Assembly (NCBI GenBank): GCA_001784555.1
Contig: MFRM01000019.1
Coordinates: 144,603-185,201, forward strand
Direction of reading: 5' to 3'
DNA: 40,599 nt
Source: Candidatus Melainabacteria bacterium RIFCSPHIGHO2_02_FULL_34_12
GTDB lineage: Bacteria > Cyanobacteriota > Vampirovibrionia > 2-02-FULL-35-15
Position numbers and translations under genes: made by a program. Within the stretch, counting starts at the first letter, position 1. Every line of letters starts with the position of its first letter. Shown here in pieces: positions 9,403 to 17,914 of the stretch. The notes beneath the pieces were generated by a model that was not told the DNA's origin, ran no database searches, and was given only the letters and a program-made list of their open reading frames with translations.

Positions 9403-10440
9403 ATGAAACGAAATCAAAGTTTATCAGTAGGTATTATCGGTGCAGGCAATATTGTTTCGAATGTTCATTTACCTGTTTTATTATCAAGAGAGGAAATTGC
9501 AATCAATTGGATCGCTGATATTAATCCTATAAAAGCAAAATCCTTAGCAAAAGCATTTAAAATACCGCATATTAATCTTCCCGATAATTTATCTGAGCTA
9601 CCATACACAGATATTATTTTACTTGCAATACCATACGGTACCCGTGAAAGGTACTATAAAGCTTTTAAAGAACGAGCAAGTGCCATTTATGCAGAAAAAC
9701 CTTTTGCAATCTCATTAGAAGAACATAACAGAATAAGCTCATGGTTTCTGCCATATAAACTCAGCTGTGGATTTCAAAGAAGGTCATGGGGACCAACTTT
9801 GTTTACAAAACACTTAATTGAAAATAATATCTTTGGAAAAGTTAATAAAATTAAATTTGGGGTTGGTAGCCCATCTGCTTTTGTTGGTTCAGCTAGTTTC
9901 TTCTCAGACATCAAGCAATCAGGCGGCGGCATACTTTTTGATGTCGGAATTCATGGGATAGATACTATGCTGTTTTGCACGTCCTCTGTATCGCTCCGGC
10001 TGGATAATGTCAAAATGATTTTTGAAAAAGAATATGATGTTCATACTAAAGCAGATTTCACCCTGCAAAATGCAAGAGATGAGCAGTTTAACTGTGAAAT
10101 CATGGTTAGTTCTTTGCAGGATACAATTAATAAATTGGAATTTGAATTTGAGAATGCCATTATTTCATTTTCACTTTTCGATCTGCAAGGAAAATTAAAC
10201 ATTAAATCTTTAAATGAGACCTCCAAATACCGCATCTCAGATATTGTTAGCTTTAATACAATTTATCCAATTACACCTTATCAGACATTTTATGACCACT
10301 GGTCCTGTTTTATAGATGGAATCCTTAAAAAAGAAATTAACAGATCTTCAGTTATAAATACTTTATTAACCACCGAGTTAACAGAAAGAATTTATAAAGA
10401 AGGCAGGAAAGAAATTCAATATTCAAAGGCTTATTCATGA
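9403..10440 (+). CDS. Gfo/Idh/MocA-family oxidoreductase
   Basis: A 345-aa NAD(P)-dependent dehydrogenase. The N-terminal Rossmann motif is VGIIGAGNIVSNVHLPVL (residues 8-25), and the family's catalytic-Lys motif appears as YAEKPFAIS near residue 96. The C-terminal alpha/beta domain follows, with SGGGILFDVGIHGIDTM near 172-188 carrying the conserved Asp and His of the active site. Such enzymes oxidise or reduce sugars or NDP-sugars. Its last four bases overlap the start of the SDR gene (ATGA), so the two are translationally coupled and probably catalyse consecutive steps of one sugar branch. Confidence 0.92.
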   Translation: MKRNQSLSVGIIGAGNIVSNVHLPVLLSREEIAINWIADINPIKAKSLAKAFKIPHINLPDNLSELPYTDIILLAIPYGTRERYYKAFKERASAIYAEKPFAISLEEHNRISSWFLPYKLSCGFQRRSWGPTLFTKHLIENNIFGKVNKIKFGVGSPSAFVGSASFFSDIKQSGGGILFDVGIHGIDTMLFCTSSVSLRLDNVKMIFEKEYDVHTKADFTLQNARDEQFNCEIMVSSLQDTINKLEFEFENAIISFSLFDLQGKLNIKSLNETSKYRISDIVSFNTIYPITPYQTFYDHWSCFIDGILKKEINRSSVINTLLTTELTERIYKEGRKEIQYSKAYS

Positions 10441-11507
10441 CAACAATTGGAATTATAGGTGCAAACGGACAGGTAGGGGCAGAAACCTCTTTATACCTTA
10501 GCTTACAAAAAGACATAAATATAATTCCTATTTGTAGAACTGCTTTTGCAGCTGCATTTTTAAAAAGGGCTGGTCTGGAATGCCGCATTGGAAATATATC
10601 AGATCCAAGAGAAGCTACTCTATTACTGAAAGATTGTGATTTGGTTGCAGATTTTACATATATTAAAGGATTGCCATCTGAAATTAAAGCTACATCAAAA
10701 GGCATTATTTTTAACGCTATGAAATATTCTTCTGAACATGCAAAGTTTGTTTTTGCAAGCAGCATGATGGCATTTGGTATGGGGAAAAATGATAAAGAAT
10801 TTAAATCTTATTTAATAGCCAGATCAGTATATGGCGCTATGAAACGTTTTTCAGAAAAGATGGCATTTAAAACCGGAAAACAATTTGCTAAAGAAGTTTA
10901 TATCCTGAGGATAGGACAAGTACACGGCGAACTTCAGGAAGTTAGCAGAATATTTCTTAAGGAATTAAAAAGCGAAAGATGTTTAATCCCCGCGTGCCCT
11001 TCCTATACAGTTTTTCCATATACGATTGCAGAAGCCTTAGTTAATATAGCAAAAGGAAAAGAAATGTCCGGAATATATACTTTGGTATCAAAACCAGAAT
11101 GGAACTGGCAAGAGGTTTATGAATATTATTGCCAAAAAGCAAAAATAAGTCCGCAAATAATATTATCGAATATAAATGTAGCTAGCTCAAAATCAATAAA
11201 GCAAAAGATTCTTAGATTATTTTTTAAAATTTTAAAATACTATGCCGAGGTTATAGCCAGCTACATACTGGTTTATTTCCCAAATCTCGAAAAACAGGCA
11301 ATGGCAAAATATTACATAAAAAAAGCAAGAGAAGAAACAGCAGAAAGAATGAATGAAATTAAATATGCTCCATTTACAGATATTCACCATGGAAAGATTC
11401 TGGGCAAAAGATTGAAATCGCTCTCAGATAGTAGAGTAAACATGATAAAGCCATCAATTGAAGTATCAAAACTTATAAAAAGCATTCATGATTTATGCAA
11501 TGTATAA
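10437..11507 (+). CDS. NAD-dependent epimerase/dehydratase (extended SDR) with C-terminal extension
   Basis: A 356-aa SDR. The cofactor motif is GIIGANGQVG at residues 5-14, and SVYGAMKRFSEK near 130 supplies the Tyr-x3-Lys catalytic pair. The protein resembles NDP-sugar epimerases or dehydratases. The last ~110 residues are unusual: a hydrophobic or amphipathic stretch around KILKYYAEVIASYILVYF is followed by a basic helix, which could anchor the enzyme to the membrane or to a partner. It is coupled by an ATGA overlap to the Gfo/Idh gene. The stop at 11505-11507 is followed at once by a terminator-like hairpin and a convergent gene. Confidence 0.87.
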   Translation: MTTIGIIGANGQVGAETSLYLSLQKDINIIPICRTAFAAAFLKRAGLECRIGNISDPREATLLLKDCDLVADFTYIKGLPSEIKATSKGIIFNAMKYSSEHAKFVFASSMMAFGMGKNDKEFKSYLIARSVYGAMKRFSEKMAFKTGKQFAKEVYILRIGQVHGELQEVSRIFLKELKSERCLIPACPSYTVFPYTIAEALVNIAKGKEMSGIYTLVSKPEWNWQEVYEYYCQKAKISPQIILSNINVASSKSIKQKILRLFFKILKYYAEVIASYILVYFPNLEKQAMAKYYIKKAREETAERMNEIKYAPFTDIHHGKILGKRLKSLSDSRVNMIKPSIEVSKLIKSIHDLCNV

Positions 11508-11532
11508 TCATTAAATCTACAATGATTTTTTA
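11506..11532 (+). terminator. AT-rich hairpin plus T-run after the SDR gene
   Basis: AATCATT (11506-11512) and AATGATT (11521-11527) pair exactly around an 8-base loop and are followed by a T-run on the plus strand. The hairpin overlaps the stop of the rightward gene and the last codons of the convergent glycosyltransferase. The stem is short and AT-only, so strength is doubtful. Confidence 0.45.
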
Positions 11533-12539
11533 AGATTTTCATATAAATCTAGTATTTTTTTTGCTCTTTCAAAATATGTATGCGGTTGAATCTTTTTTCT
11601 GGCATTTATTTTAATTTGATTTCTTATTGAATCATTATTAACATACTTTCTAATCATTGCATCTAACTCGACAGGTGTACTAAAACAAGCTATTTCTTTT
11701 CCTTCTTCGAAGAATTCACCTTGTTCTTCTGTTCTTTTAGTTAACATGAACCCATTACAAGCAGGTATCTCAAATGTTTTCATATTATGAGCATTGCCAT
11801 TCTGAGCACGAATATGATTTAAAACGATTTTCGAGCTATTACATACTTTTGAAAATTCTTCTCCTATTACATCTTTCTTCTTCCATTTGGATTTTAATTT
11901 TGAGTTCCATTTTAACTTCTGCCAGCCATTTCCCCATATTGCAAGATCAAAATTAGTCAGTGATTCCAAGAATTCTTCTCTTTCTTTATCCCAGGAACCT
12001 ATAAAAGCAATATCGTTTCCATACTTTTTTATTTCATGCTCTGACACCTGTAGCGGATAATGCAACTCAGGATCATATGCAAAAGGCAAATATTCGACAT
12101 GTTTTGCTCCAGCCTTGATCAAGGCTGGGATTAAAAACTTGCCCCAAATAAAATAAGCATCATAATATTGTATTGAATTCCTTATTAAATCACTTGAGGC
12201 AGCTTTATTTTCATTAAAAGGGTTATCAGGATTAAAATTAAATATCTTTAAATGCTTAGTTTTTTTTAGTTCTTTCAGGGTTTCAGGAGATATAAATTCT
12301 CCTTTAATGACAAAAACAAGCTCTGGTCTTATTTCATAAATTCTTTTTTTAAAATATTTATTTAAAATATTTTGCACATAAGAGTTTAGGAATTTATTGG
12401 CAAGGCGATTTAAAAGTAAAGGATTCACATAGTCTGAAACATTAAACCTATATACTTCGCAACCATTAGCATTAAAAGCGTCACAATATGACGCTTCTAA
12501 TGAACCTTTTAAAAATTGTCCTGTTATTAATATTTTCAT
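11517..12539 (-). CDS. CgeB-type glycosyltransferase
   Basis: A GT-B protein of about 340 aa. The start is set at the ATG at 12539 (MKILITGQFLKGS); a TTG at 12560 would add seven residues and overlap the previous gene. The C-terminal part has HNMKTFEIPACNGFMLTKR followed by EEGKEIACFSTPVELDAMI, the typical donor-domain pattern of the Glyco_trans_1_2 family to which CgeB belongs. The N-terminal half has FNPDNPF near residue 105, also common in this family. It is the last gene of the leftward run that starts with the nucleotidyltransferase at 16752 and lies 4 bases after the previous stop. Confidence 0.88.
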   Translation of the reverse strand: MKILITGQFLKGSLEASYCDAFNANGCEVYRFNVSDYVNPLLLNRLANKFLNSYVQNILNKYFKKRIYEIRPELVFVIKGEFISPETLKELKKTKHLKIFNFNPDNPFNENKAASSDLIRNSIQYYDAYFIWGKFLIPALIKAGAKHVEYLPFAYDPELHYPLQVSEHEIKKYGNDIAFIGSWDKEREEFLESLTNFDLAIWGNGWQKLKWNSKLKSKWKKKDVIGEEFSKVCNSSKIVLNHIRAQNGNAHNMKTFEIPACNGFMLTKRTEEQGEFFEEGKEIACFSTPVELDAMIRKYVNNDSIRNQIKINARKKIQPHTYFERAKKILDLYENLKKSL

Positions 12540-12543
12540 AAAA

Positions 12544-13761
12544 TTAATTTCTACCCACAAATTTATTTAAAGCTTCCAATATGCCTGATATATCTTCTTC
12601 ATAAGACCACCTATTTATAATCTTTAAAGATTCTTCTCCCATTTGTTCTCTAAGTTTTGCATCAGAAAGGAGTATACTTATTTTTTCTGATAAAGCATTT
12701 ATACCTCCAACAGGATAGATAAAACTGTTTATCCCTTCTCTTACAAGATCGCCACCTGCTCCCACTTTATCACTAACAATTATCGGCAATCCAAAACACA
12801 TCGCTTCATTTACAACCAGCCCCCACGGCTCATGCACAGAAGGAAGAACCAATAAATCAGACATTGCATAAATCTCAGGAAGTTCTGATTGATTTTTAAA
12901 TCCTAAGAAATAAACATTTTTAATTTTATTTTTACTTACATAATCCTCAATCTTATTTTTCAAAATACCATCACCTGCAAAAATCAATGCTGATTCATAT
13001 AAATTTGAGGCTTTTTCATAGGCAAGCAATAAATCCATAGGTCTTTTTACCGATATTAACTTTCCACAGAAAAGAATAACAGGTATATTTGTCGGAATAT
13101 GATATTTATTCCTCAATTCATTTTTCTTAGGTGCGAGTTCTGTGAATTTACTTATAAAATAATTATTATTAACTGTATATGGAGTAAGAAATATTTTTTC
13201 TTCTGGCACGTCATAATGTTTATAAAAATCAATGTTGTATTTTCCAATAGCTAAAAAACAAGATATTTTTTTAAATATCGTTTTATATATAAAATTCTTA
13301 GCTGCTTCCTTCCAAAAAGAAGTCTCGTGTAATAGATTTGATTCTCCTCTTAAAATAACAGGAACTCCTCTTAAAAATGCAATAAATAATGCTAACCAGT
13401 TAGTAAAACTATTCCAGCCATGTATCCATATAGCATCACATTTTTCTTTTGTTATGTAAGAAATTACCCCGGGATTTAATAATCCGAAAAAAGCAGAAAT
13501 ATCAGGGCAACAATTTATATTTGGCAAAAATTTATATTTATATCCTTCTAAAAGAGGAATATCCCATTTAAGGGCTTTACCAAATCCCTTATCAAAATAA
13601 GATTTAAGTCCAAAATCCGAACAAAACAAAACTGTTAGATCAATATAAGGATGTTTTGATATTTCTTTAAAAAGCGGAGCCTGATATTGTATAGGATGTG
13701 ATGCTAAAATAAAAAGCTTAAACTTCTTCTTATCTAATTCTGCTTGATCCACTACGATCAT
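12544..13761 (-). CDS. Glycosyltransferase family 4
   Basis: A 405-aa GT-B enzyme. After about 14 polar residues the conserved core begins FKLFILASHPIQYQAPLFKEI. The donor domain starts near 225 (PVILFCGKLISVKRPMDLLLAY) and has the complete E-x7-E motif in HEPWGLVVNEAMCFGLPIIV. The HPIQYQ start is typical of a GT4 subgroup often found in capsule and exopolysaccharide clusters. The ATG at 13761 overlaps the upstream stop as ATGA, so the gene is translationally coupled to the glycosyltransferase before it. Confidence 0.93.
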   Translation of the reverse strand: MIVVDQAELDKKKFKLFILASHPIQYQAPLFKEISKHPYIDLTVLFCSDFGLKSYFDKGFGKALKWDIPLLEGYKYKFLPNINCCPDISAFFGLLNPGVISYITKEKCDAIWIHGWNSFTNWLALFIAFLRGVPVILRGESNLLHETSFWKEAAKNFIYKTIFKKISCFLAIGKYNIDFYKHYDVPEEKIFLTPYTVNNNYFISKFTELAPKKNELRNKYHIPTNIPVILFCGKLISVKRPMDLLLAYEKASNLYESALIFAGDGILKNKIEDYVSKNKIKNVYFLGFKNQSELPEIYAMSDLLVLPSVHEPWGLVVNEAMCFGLPIIVSDKVGAGGDLVREGINSFIYPVGGINALSEKISILLSDAKLREQMGEESLKIINRWSYEEDISGILEALNKFVGRN

Positions 13762-14846
13762 AATAAATTTTCCAGTCTTTGTTTAAAACTATGAAATGAA
13801 AATTCTCTATTTAGTTTTTCTTTGGCAGCCTGACCAAGCTTATTTGCCATAGGCTTATTTTCAAACAAACATATAATGGAATCAGCTAAAGATTCAACAT
13901 CAGAAGGTTCACATATTAAGCCTGTCTTGTTGTGTTCTACTACTTCAGATACAGCTCCTGCTCTTGCTCCAATGCAAGGTTTACTAAAATACATAGCTTC
14001 AAGAAATACGATTCCAAAACCTTCTTGTAAACTTGGCAGCACAAAAACATCACATAAATTATAGTAAGAAGGCAACAAATCATCACTAACTCTACCTGTA
14101 AAAATAATATTTCCAGACACTCCTAAATCAAACGCTAATTTTTCTAATCTTTTTCTGTCACTTCCTTCTCCAACAATTACAAAATAAAAATCCGGTATTT
14201 TTTTTATTATGCTTGGCATTGATTTAATTACAAGATCGATGTTTTTATAAATGTCAGTGCTTTCAAGGCGTGAAACAGTTAACAGTAGATTCCCTTCAGG
14301 AAGAGAAAGTTCAGCTCTGCTTAGTAATTTCATATCTTTAGCATAAAAAGGATCTAACGTACACGGAAATATAATGAATTTTTCTTCGTTCAGATTATTA
14401 TGCTTAGCCATTTCTTGTTTCGTATAATCACTAATTGACAATATATTGGTCATATTATGAACACCCGCCAATTTAACAAAAGGTAATCTTTCCCATACTT
14501 CATAACCATATACTACTAAGTATTTTTTTAAATTATGTTTCCTCATTAAAATAGCTAACGGCGAAAAATTTATCAGTCCAAAAATAACAATATCAGCAGA
14601 TAAGCTGGCATTTAAACTAGCAAGAGCAAAACTTAATTTATTTTTATTAAATCCTCTGTAATTAATGCCATTGATTTGATTTTCATTATTTATTATATTT
14701 TTATCGTTGTCATTTAATGCATGTACAGTAATATTAAAACGTTTTTCAGATGATGCTTCACTTAAAGCTTGGGCTAAGCATCTGTTAAATGTTTGTATGC
14801 CTCCAACTGCTTCATATAAGTCCGTAAGTAAAACAAGAATATTCAT
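13758..14846 (-). CDS. Glycosyltransferase family 4
   Basis: A 362-aa GT-B glycosyltransferase starting MNILVLLTDLYEAVGGIQTFNR, with the acceptor-side Gly-Gly loop. The donor domain has LLTVSRLESTDIYKNIDLVI near 190 and the E-x7-E motif in LQEGFGIVFLEAMYFSKPCI near 285. The form SRLE-x-TDIYKNID recalls mannosyl/rhamnosyl transferases that use GDP- or dTDP-sugars, which would suit the upstream gmd gene, but this is only suggestive. It lies 29 bases after gmd and overlaps the next gene by 4 bases. Confidence 0.93.
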   Translation of the reverse strand: MNILVLLTDLYEAVGGIQTFNRCLAQALSEASSEKRFNITVHALNDNDKNIINNENQINGINYRGFNKNKLSFALASLNASLSADIVIFGLINFSPLAILMRKHNLKKYLVVYGYEVWERLPFVKLAGVHNMTNILSISDYTKQEMAKHNNLNEEKFIIFPCTLDPFYAKDMKLLSRAELSLPEGNLLLTVSRLESTDIYKNIDLVIKSMPSIIKKIPDFYFVIVGEGSDRKRLEKLAFDLGVSGNIIFTGRVSDDLLPSYYNLCDVFVLPSLQEGFGIVFLEAMYFSKPCIGARAGAVSEVVEHNKTGLICEPSDVESLADSIICLFENKPMANKLGQAAKEKLNREFSFHSFKQRLENLL

Positions 14847-14875
14847 AAACAGAAATTATATTATTCAAGATTAAT

Positions 14876-15865
14876 TTAAGATATTATTGATATCGGCTGT
14901 TTCAACAAACTCAAATCAGTTTCCACCATCATCTTTATAAGCTCCTCAAATGACACAGTCGGTTCCCAGCCAAGCTTTTTCTTTGCTTTAGAAAAATCTC
15001 CTCTTAATTCATATACTTCTGCAGGTCTAAAAAGTGCTTTATCAATTTTTACATAATCTTTCCAGTTAAGATTAACACAATTAAAAGCAGCATCAACGAA
15101 CTCACGTACGGAATGATTTCTCCCTGTAGCAATTACATAATCATCTGGCTTATTCTGTTGGAGCATAAGCCACATAGCTATAACATAATCACCTGCAAAT
15201 CCCCAGTCTCTTTTTGTATCAAGATCACCCAGCTTAAGCTCTTTTTCAAGCCCAAGTTTTATTTTAGCTATAGTACTGGTAATTTTCCTGGTTACAAATT
15301 CCATACCTCGCCTTGGTGATTCATGATTGAATAGTATTCCGCTTAATGCAAATAAATCATATGACTCACGAAAGTTTGTGGTTAAATGATATCCTGCTAC
15401 TTTTGAAATCCCATATGGTGATCTAGGATAAAATGGCGTATTCTCATTTTGAGGAACCTGACTTATATTCCCGTACATTTCGCTCGTTCCAGCAAAATAA
15501 AACCTGCAATCTGGCACTCTTTCTTTTATTGATGACAAAACATGAAGGGTCCCATTAATATTTGTATTTATGGTGGAAAATGGATCTTCAAAAGAGTAAC
15601 TTACAAAACTAAGCGCAGCCAGGTGATAACATTCATCAGGTTTTACTTTTTCAATAACGTTAAAAATACTTGCATAATTTTCTAGAGATGCTGAATGGAG
15701 ATATATCTTATCTAAGATATGTTTAATTCGAGAAAATTTATGTTCTTTATTTTCTATAGCAGAATGCCTTACGATACCATGAACTTCATATCCTTTACTT
15801 AGCAACAACTCAGCAAGATAAGAACCATCCTGTCCTGTAATCCCTGTAATCAGTGCTCTTTTCAT
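14876..15865 (-). CDS. gmd: GDP-mannose 4,6-dehydratase
   Basis: A 329-aa extended SDR that converts GDP-D-mannose to GDP-4-keto-6-deoxy-D-mannose, the precursor of GDP-fucose, GDP-rhamnose, perosamine and related sugars. The cofactor motif is ITGITGQDGSYLAELLLSKG from residue 6. The active site PRSPYGISKVAGYH near 147 carries Tyr-x3-Lys, and NHESPRRGMEFVTRKIT near 180 is the family's substrate-binding signature. The length is a little below the usual ~345-370. No reductase or epimerase of the fucose route (GMER) is adjacent, so the final sugar is not settled; the SDR at 10437-11507 is a candidate partner. Confidence 0.95.
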   Translation of the reverse strand: MKRALITGITGQDGSYLAELLLSKGYEVHGIVRHSAIENKEHKFSRIKHILDKIYLHSASLENYASIFNVIEKVKPDECYHLAALSFVSYSFEDPFSTINTNINGTLHVLSSIKERVPDCRFYFAGTSEMYGNISQVPQNENTPFYPRSPYGISKVAGYHLTTNFRESYDLFALSGILFNHESPRRGMEFVTRKITSTIAKIKLGLEKELKLGDLDTKRDWGFAGDYVIAMWLMLQQNKPDDYVIATGRNHSVREFVDAAFNCVNLNWKDYVKIDKALFRPAEVYELRGDFSKAKKKLGWEPTVSFEELIKMMVETDLSLLKQPISIIS

Positions 15866-15880
15866 TTTTTTTCTTTTATA

Positions 15881-15899
15881 GGTTCAGACAAGCTGAACC
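15881..15899. repeat. Short perfect hairpin upstream of gmd
   Basis: GGTTCAG (15881-15887) and CTGAACC (15893-15899) pair exactly around a 5-base loop, only 15 bases upstream of the gmd start in the leftward mRNA. A second imperfect stem with arms like GGATTTG/CAAATCC lies at about 15928-15957. This 152-base gap between the nucleotidyltransferase and gmd could hold a small regulatory structure; no T-run marks it as a terminator. Confidence 0.4.
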
Positions 15900-16017
15900 T
15901 TCCCTTTGTCAAATGAATTCGATGGATCGGATTTGCCCAATAAATGGGACAAATCCTATATTTGCAATTACGAAATCATACCATTTTTGTTCCTTACATT
16001 CTAATGCTACTTACAAT

Positions 16018-16752
16018 TTAAATAGAATTAATAGTTTGAGCAACTGTTCTAAGTAAACTTATATTGTTTCTTTTATCAGCCGCAAATTCATTTAAATCTT
16101 TTATTGTGTCAATTCCTTTCCAATAATCTAAACATTTATAACCATACAGTAATTTTTTTTCTGCAAGTAAGGGGAAGGTTGTATTTTCATGATCACCCTT
16201 GTCAGGAAGATACTGTTTTACTTCATGCTCAAAAACATAGATTCCGCCATTTACCCAATAAGGCAATGTACGTTTTTCTTCAAAGCTTTCTATAAGTCCA
16301 TTTTTCTCTTCCTCAATTCTTACAATTCCATAAGGGCTCTTATAAGGAAATATGGTAATTGTAGCTATAATGCCCCGTTTTTCATTATGTGAAGCTATTA
16401 CTTTGCTTAAATCTGTTTCAGTATAAATATCACCGTTAACTACAATGATTGCCTCTTTAGAATCAATCATATTCCAAGCCTGCTTAACTGCCCCACCCCT
16501 GCCTAGAGGTTCATCTTCAATTGAATAATTTATTTTCATGGAAAACTTTTTACCATCTCCAAAATAATCTTGAATAGCATGGCTTAAATGACAGCAAGCA
16601 AAAACTACTTCATTAACCCCATATTTTTTTAACCATTCAAGCTGGTACTCAAGAATTGGTTTACCTTCAATTTTTAACATGCCTTTCGGACAATTATTAG
16701 TAAAAGGCCTCAACCTTTCTCCTTTTCCACCAGCTAAAATTATTGCTTTCAT
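16018..16752 (-). CDS. Sugar-1-phosphate nucleotidyltransferase
   Basis: A 244-aa single-domain nucleotidyltransferase (NTP_transferase family). The signature LAGGKGERLRPFTNNCPKGM at residues 6-25 holds the Gly-rich NTP loop, and VVNGDIYTE near 105 has the metal-binding Asp. Length and pattern fit heptose-1-phosphate or mannose-1-phosphate guanylyltransferases (HddC-like) rather than RmlA. Followed by gmd on the same strand, it most likely makes the GDP-sugar that Gmd or a relative acts on. An AGGA ribosome site precedes the ATG. Sugar and nucleotide specificity are inference. Confidence 0.9.
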   Translation of the reverse strand: MKAIILAGGKGERLRPFTNNCPKGMLKIEGKPILEYQLEWLKKYGVNEVVFACCHLSHAIQDYFGDGKKFSMKINYSIEDEPLGRGGAVKQAWNMIDSKEAIIVVNGDIYTETDLSKVIASHNEKRGIIATITIFPYKSPYGIVRIEEEKNGLIESFEEKRTLPYWVNGGIYVFEHEVKQYLPDKGDHENTTFPLLAEKKLLYGYKCLDYWKGIDTIKDLNEFAADKRNNISLLRTVAQTINSI

Positions 16753-16763
16753 TTCTATCCTTT

Positions 16764-16790
16764 AGTTAATTTATGACGTCAGTTAATTTA
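16764..16790. promoter_or_regulatory. Operator-like palindrome between direct repeats
   Basis: The 8-base palindrome TGACGTCA (16774-16781) sits between two copies of AGTTAATTTA (16764-16773 and 16781-16790), just upstream of the nucleotidyltransferase start. This symmetry upstream of the first gene of an operon is what a regulator site would look like, but no regulator is known here. Confidence 0.3.
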
Positions 16791-16873
16791 AGATTTTCCC
16801 GCCATATGACAATAATAAACAAGATAGCAAATTATGTGTATTTATTAATAAATTTGTTAACAAAGCTTTAGCA

Positions 16874-16901
16874 GCCAGGGGTTAAACCTGATTTCCCTGG
16901 C
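16874..16901 (-). terminator. Hairpin at the end of the small membrane-protein gene
   Basis: GCCAGGG (16874-16880) and CCCTGGC (16895-16901) pair exactly around 14 bases and span the stop codon of the leftward gene at 16882. A 12-base palindrome TTTGTTAACAAA follows at 16853-16864. It may end that transcript; no clean T-run is present. Confidence 0.4.
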
Positions 16902-17136
16902 ACATTTCTTCCAGGTAATCATCCAGCCTCATTAAAAATATAAAAGGAGACATTATTACTGCAACACCCATAGAAAAAATAATATTCAGTGCTTTTTGAA
17001 TTTGCACTGAATACTTATTTCTTTTTTTGTTAACTTGGTCAGGATGAATTGCACAATGGAGTGATTTATTATTATTTTTTAATTTTATGTTTTTATGAGA
17101 TTTTGATTTGCTCCTGGATGATATGTTTGCTTCCAT
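16882..17136 (-). CDS. Small basic single-pass membrane protein, function unknown
   Basis: An 84-aa protein if it starts at the ATG at 17136; an ATG nine bases upstream (17145) is only one base from the GGGAG ribosome site, so the inner start is better spaced. The first ~55 residues are rich in Lys, Ser and Asn. A hydrophobic helix follows (ALNIIFSMGVAVIMSPFIFLM) and then an acidic tail, LDDYLEEMCQGNQV. The charge pattern suggests the basic N-terminus faces the cytoplasm. It is not recognised and lies alone between the sugar cluster and the DUF354 gene. A clear ribosome site and a hairpin at its end support its being real. Confidence 0.55.
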   Translation of the reverse strand: MEANISSRSKSKSHKNIKLKNNNKSLHCAIHPDQVNKKRNKYSVQIQKALNIIFSMGVAVIMSPFIFLMRLDDYLEEMCQGNQV

Positions 17137-17288
17137 AAAATACATTCTCCCTATTACTTATTAGACAAAAAGATATTTTCCTAAACGTATTAATGGGATT
17201 CCGAGTATCATATAGGGATAGCCTTGTGTAAAGTAAAAAAGTGAAAAAGTAAAAGTTATATTAAGCGTAAGAAGTAATTTATAAATCC

Positions 17289-17861
17289 ATGCATGTTTTA
17301 ATAGATATTGATGAGCCAAAACTAATTACCTTTTATAAAGCTTTAATTTCTGAGCTTCAGGTCAAAAATCATCTAATCGAAATAACAGCACCCAATAATT
17401 TAAAAAGATTACTGGATGAAAATAACATTAATTCACATTATATAGGTTATGCCTTTTCATTATTTGGTCTTTTTCAGGACAAATCAATGATCCTGCGCTC
17501 TGCAAATTTATTAAATTACATTGATGAACTTAAAACAAAAGTAGATGTAGGCATATCTACAGGTTCAAAAACAATTCTATTTACCTGTGCAAATTTAAAC
17601 ATTCCTTTGGTTTTAATTCTTAGCAATTACAAAGAAAACATTCATCCGCTTTATAAAGCTTATGAAAAATGCTTTTTTATTTTCCCGGATGATGCACCTG
17701 ATCAGCTTCTCCTTGAAAAAGGATATGATATTCAAAAAACAGCCAGATACAAAGGAACAATCAATAAAGAAAATAAAATCCAGGATTTAAAATCAATTAA
17801 AGAAATTACAGCTAAAATTGAATATTTAAGCAAGCATATGCCAGGTGGATTGATGGCATAA
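17289..17861 (+). CDS. DUF354-like protein, half length
   Basis: A 190-aa protein whose start (MHVLIDIDEPKLITFYKALISELQVKNH) and the pattern KVDVGISTGSKTILFTCANLNIPLVL match the N-terminal Rossmann half of DUF354 proteins. That family looks like GT-B glycosyltransferases and normally runs to about 340 residues. Here the frame stops after ILSNYKENIHPLYKAYEKCFFIFP and a short helical tail, so the C-terminal nucleotide-binding domain is absent. It could be a genuine short form or the fixed remnant of a deletion. A repeat-type hairpin follows 2 bases after the stop, which marks a possible deletion junction. Confidence 0.75.
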   Translation: MHVLIDIDEPKLITFYKALISELQVKNHLIEITAPNNLKRLLDENNINSHYIGYAFSLFGLFQDKSMILRSANLLNYIDELKTKVDVGISTGSKTILFTCANLNIPLVLILSNYKENIHPLYKAYEKCFFIFPDDAPDQLLLEKGYDIQKTARYKGTINKENKIQDLKSIKEITAKIEYLSKHMPGGLMA

Positions 17862-17863
17862 AA

Positions 17864-17893
17864 AGTAGGGACATTGCATGCAACGTCCCTACT
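17864..17893. terminator. Palindromic element acting as bidirectional terminator
   Basis: AGTAGGGAC (17864-17872) and GTCCCTACT (17885-17893) pair exactly, and the loop contains a second inner stem TTGC-at-GCAA. It lies between two convergent genes. The layout (GTAG-GG...ATTG...CAA...CC-CTAC) is the same as the element at 29099-29126, so both belong to one dispersed palindrome family. Confidence 0.7.
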
Positions 17894-17914
17894 ATGTGAT
17901 TAATCCGTTATAGA

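Noticed and set aside
10352-10765. Open frame of 137 codons antisense across the oxidoreductase/SDR junction
   Set aside because: Both plus-strand genes are well supported and coupled by ATGA, and the antisense product shows no motif.
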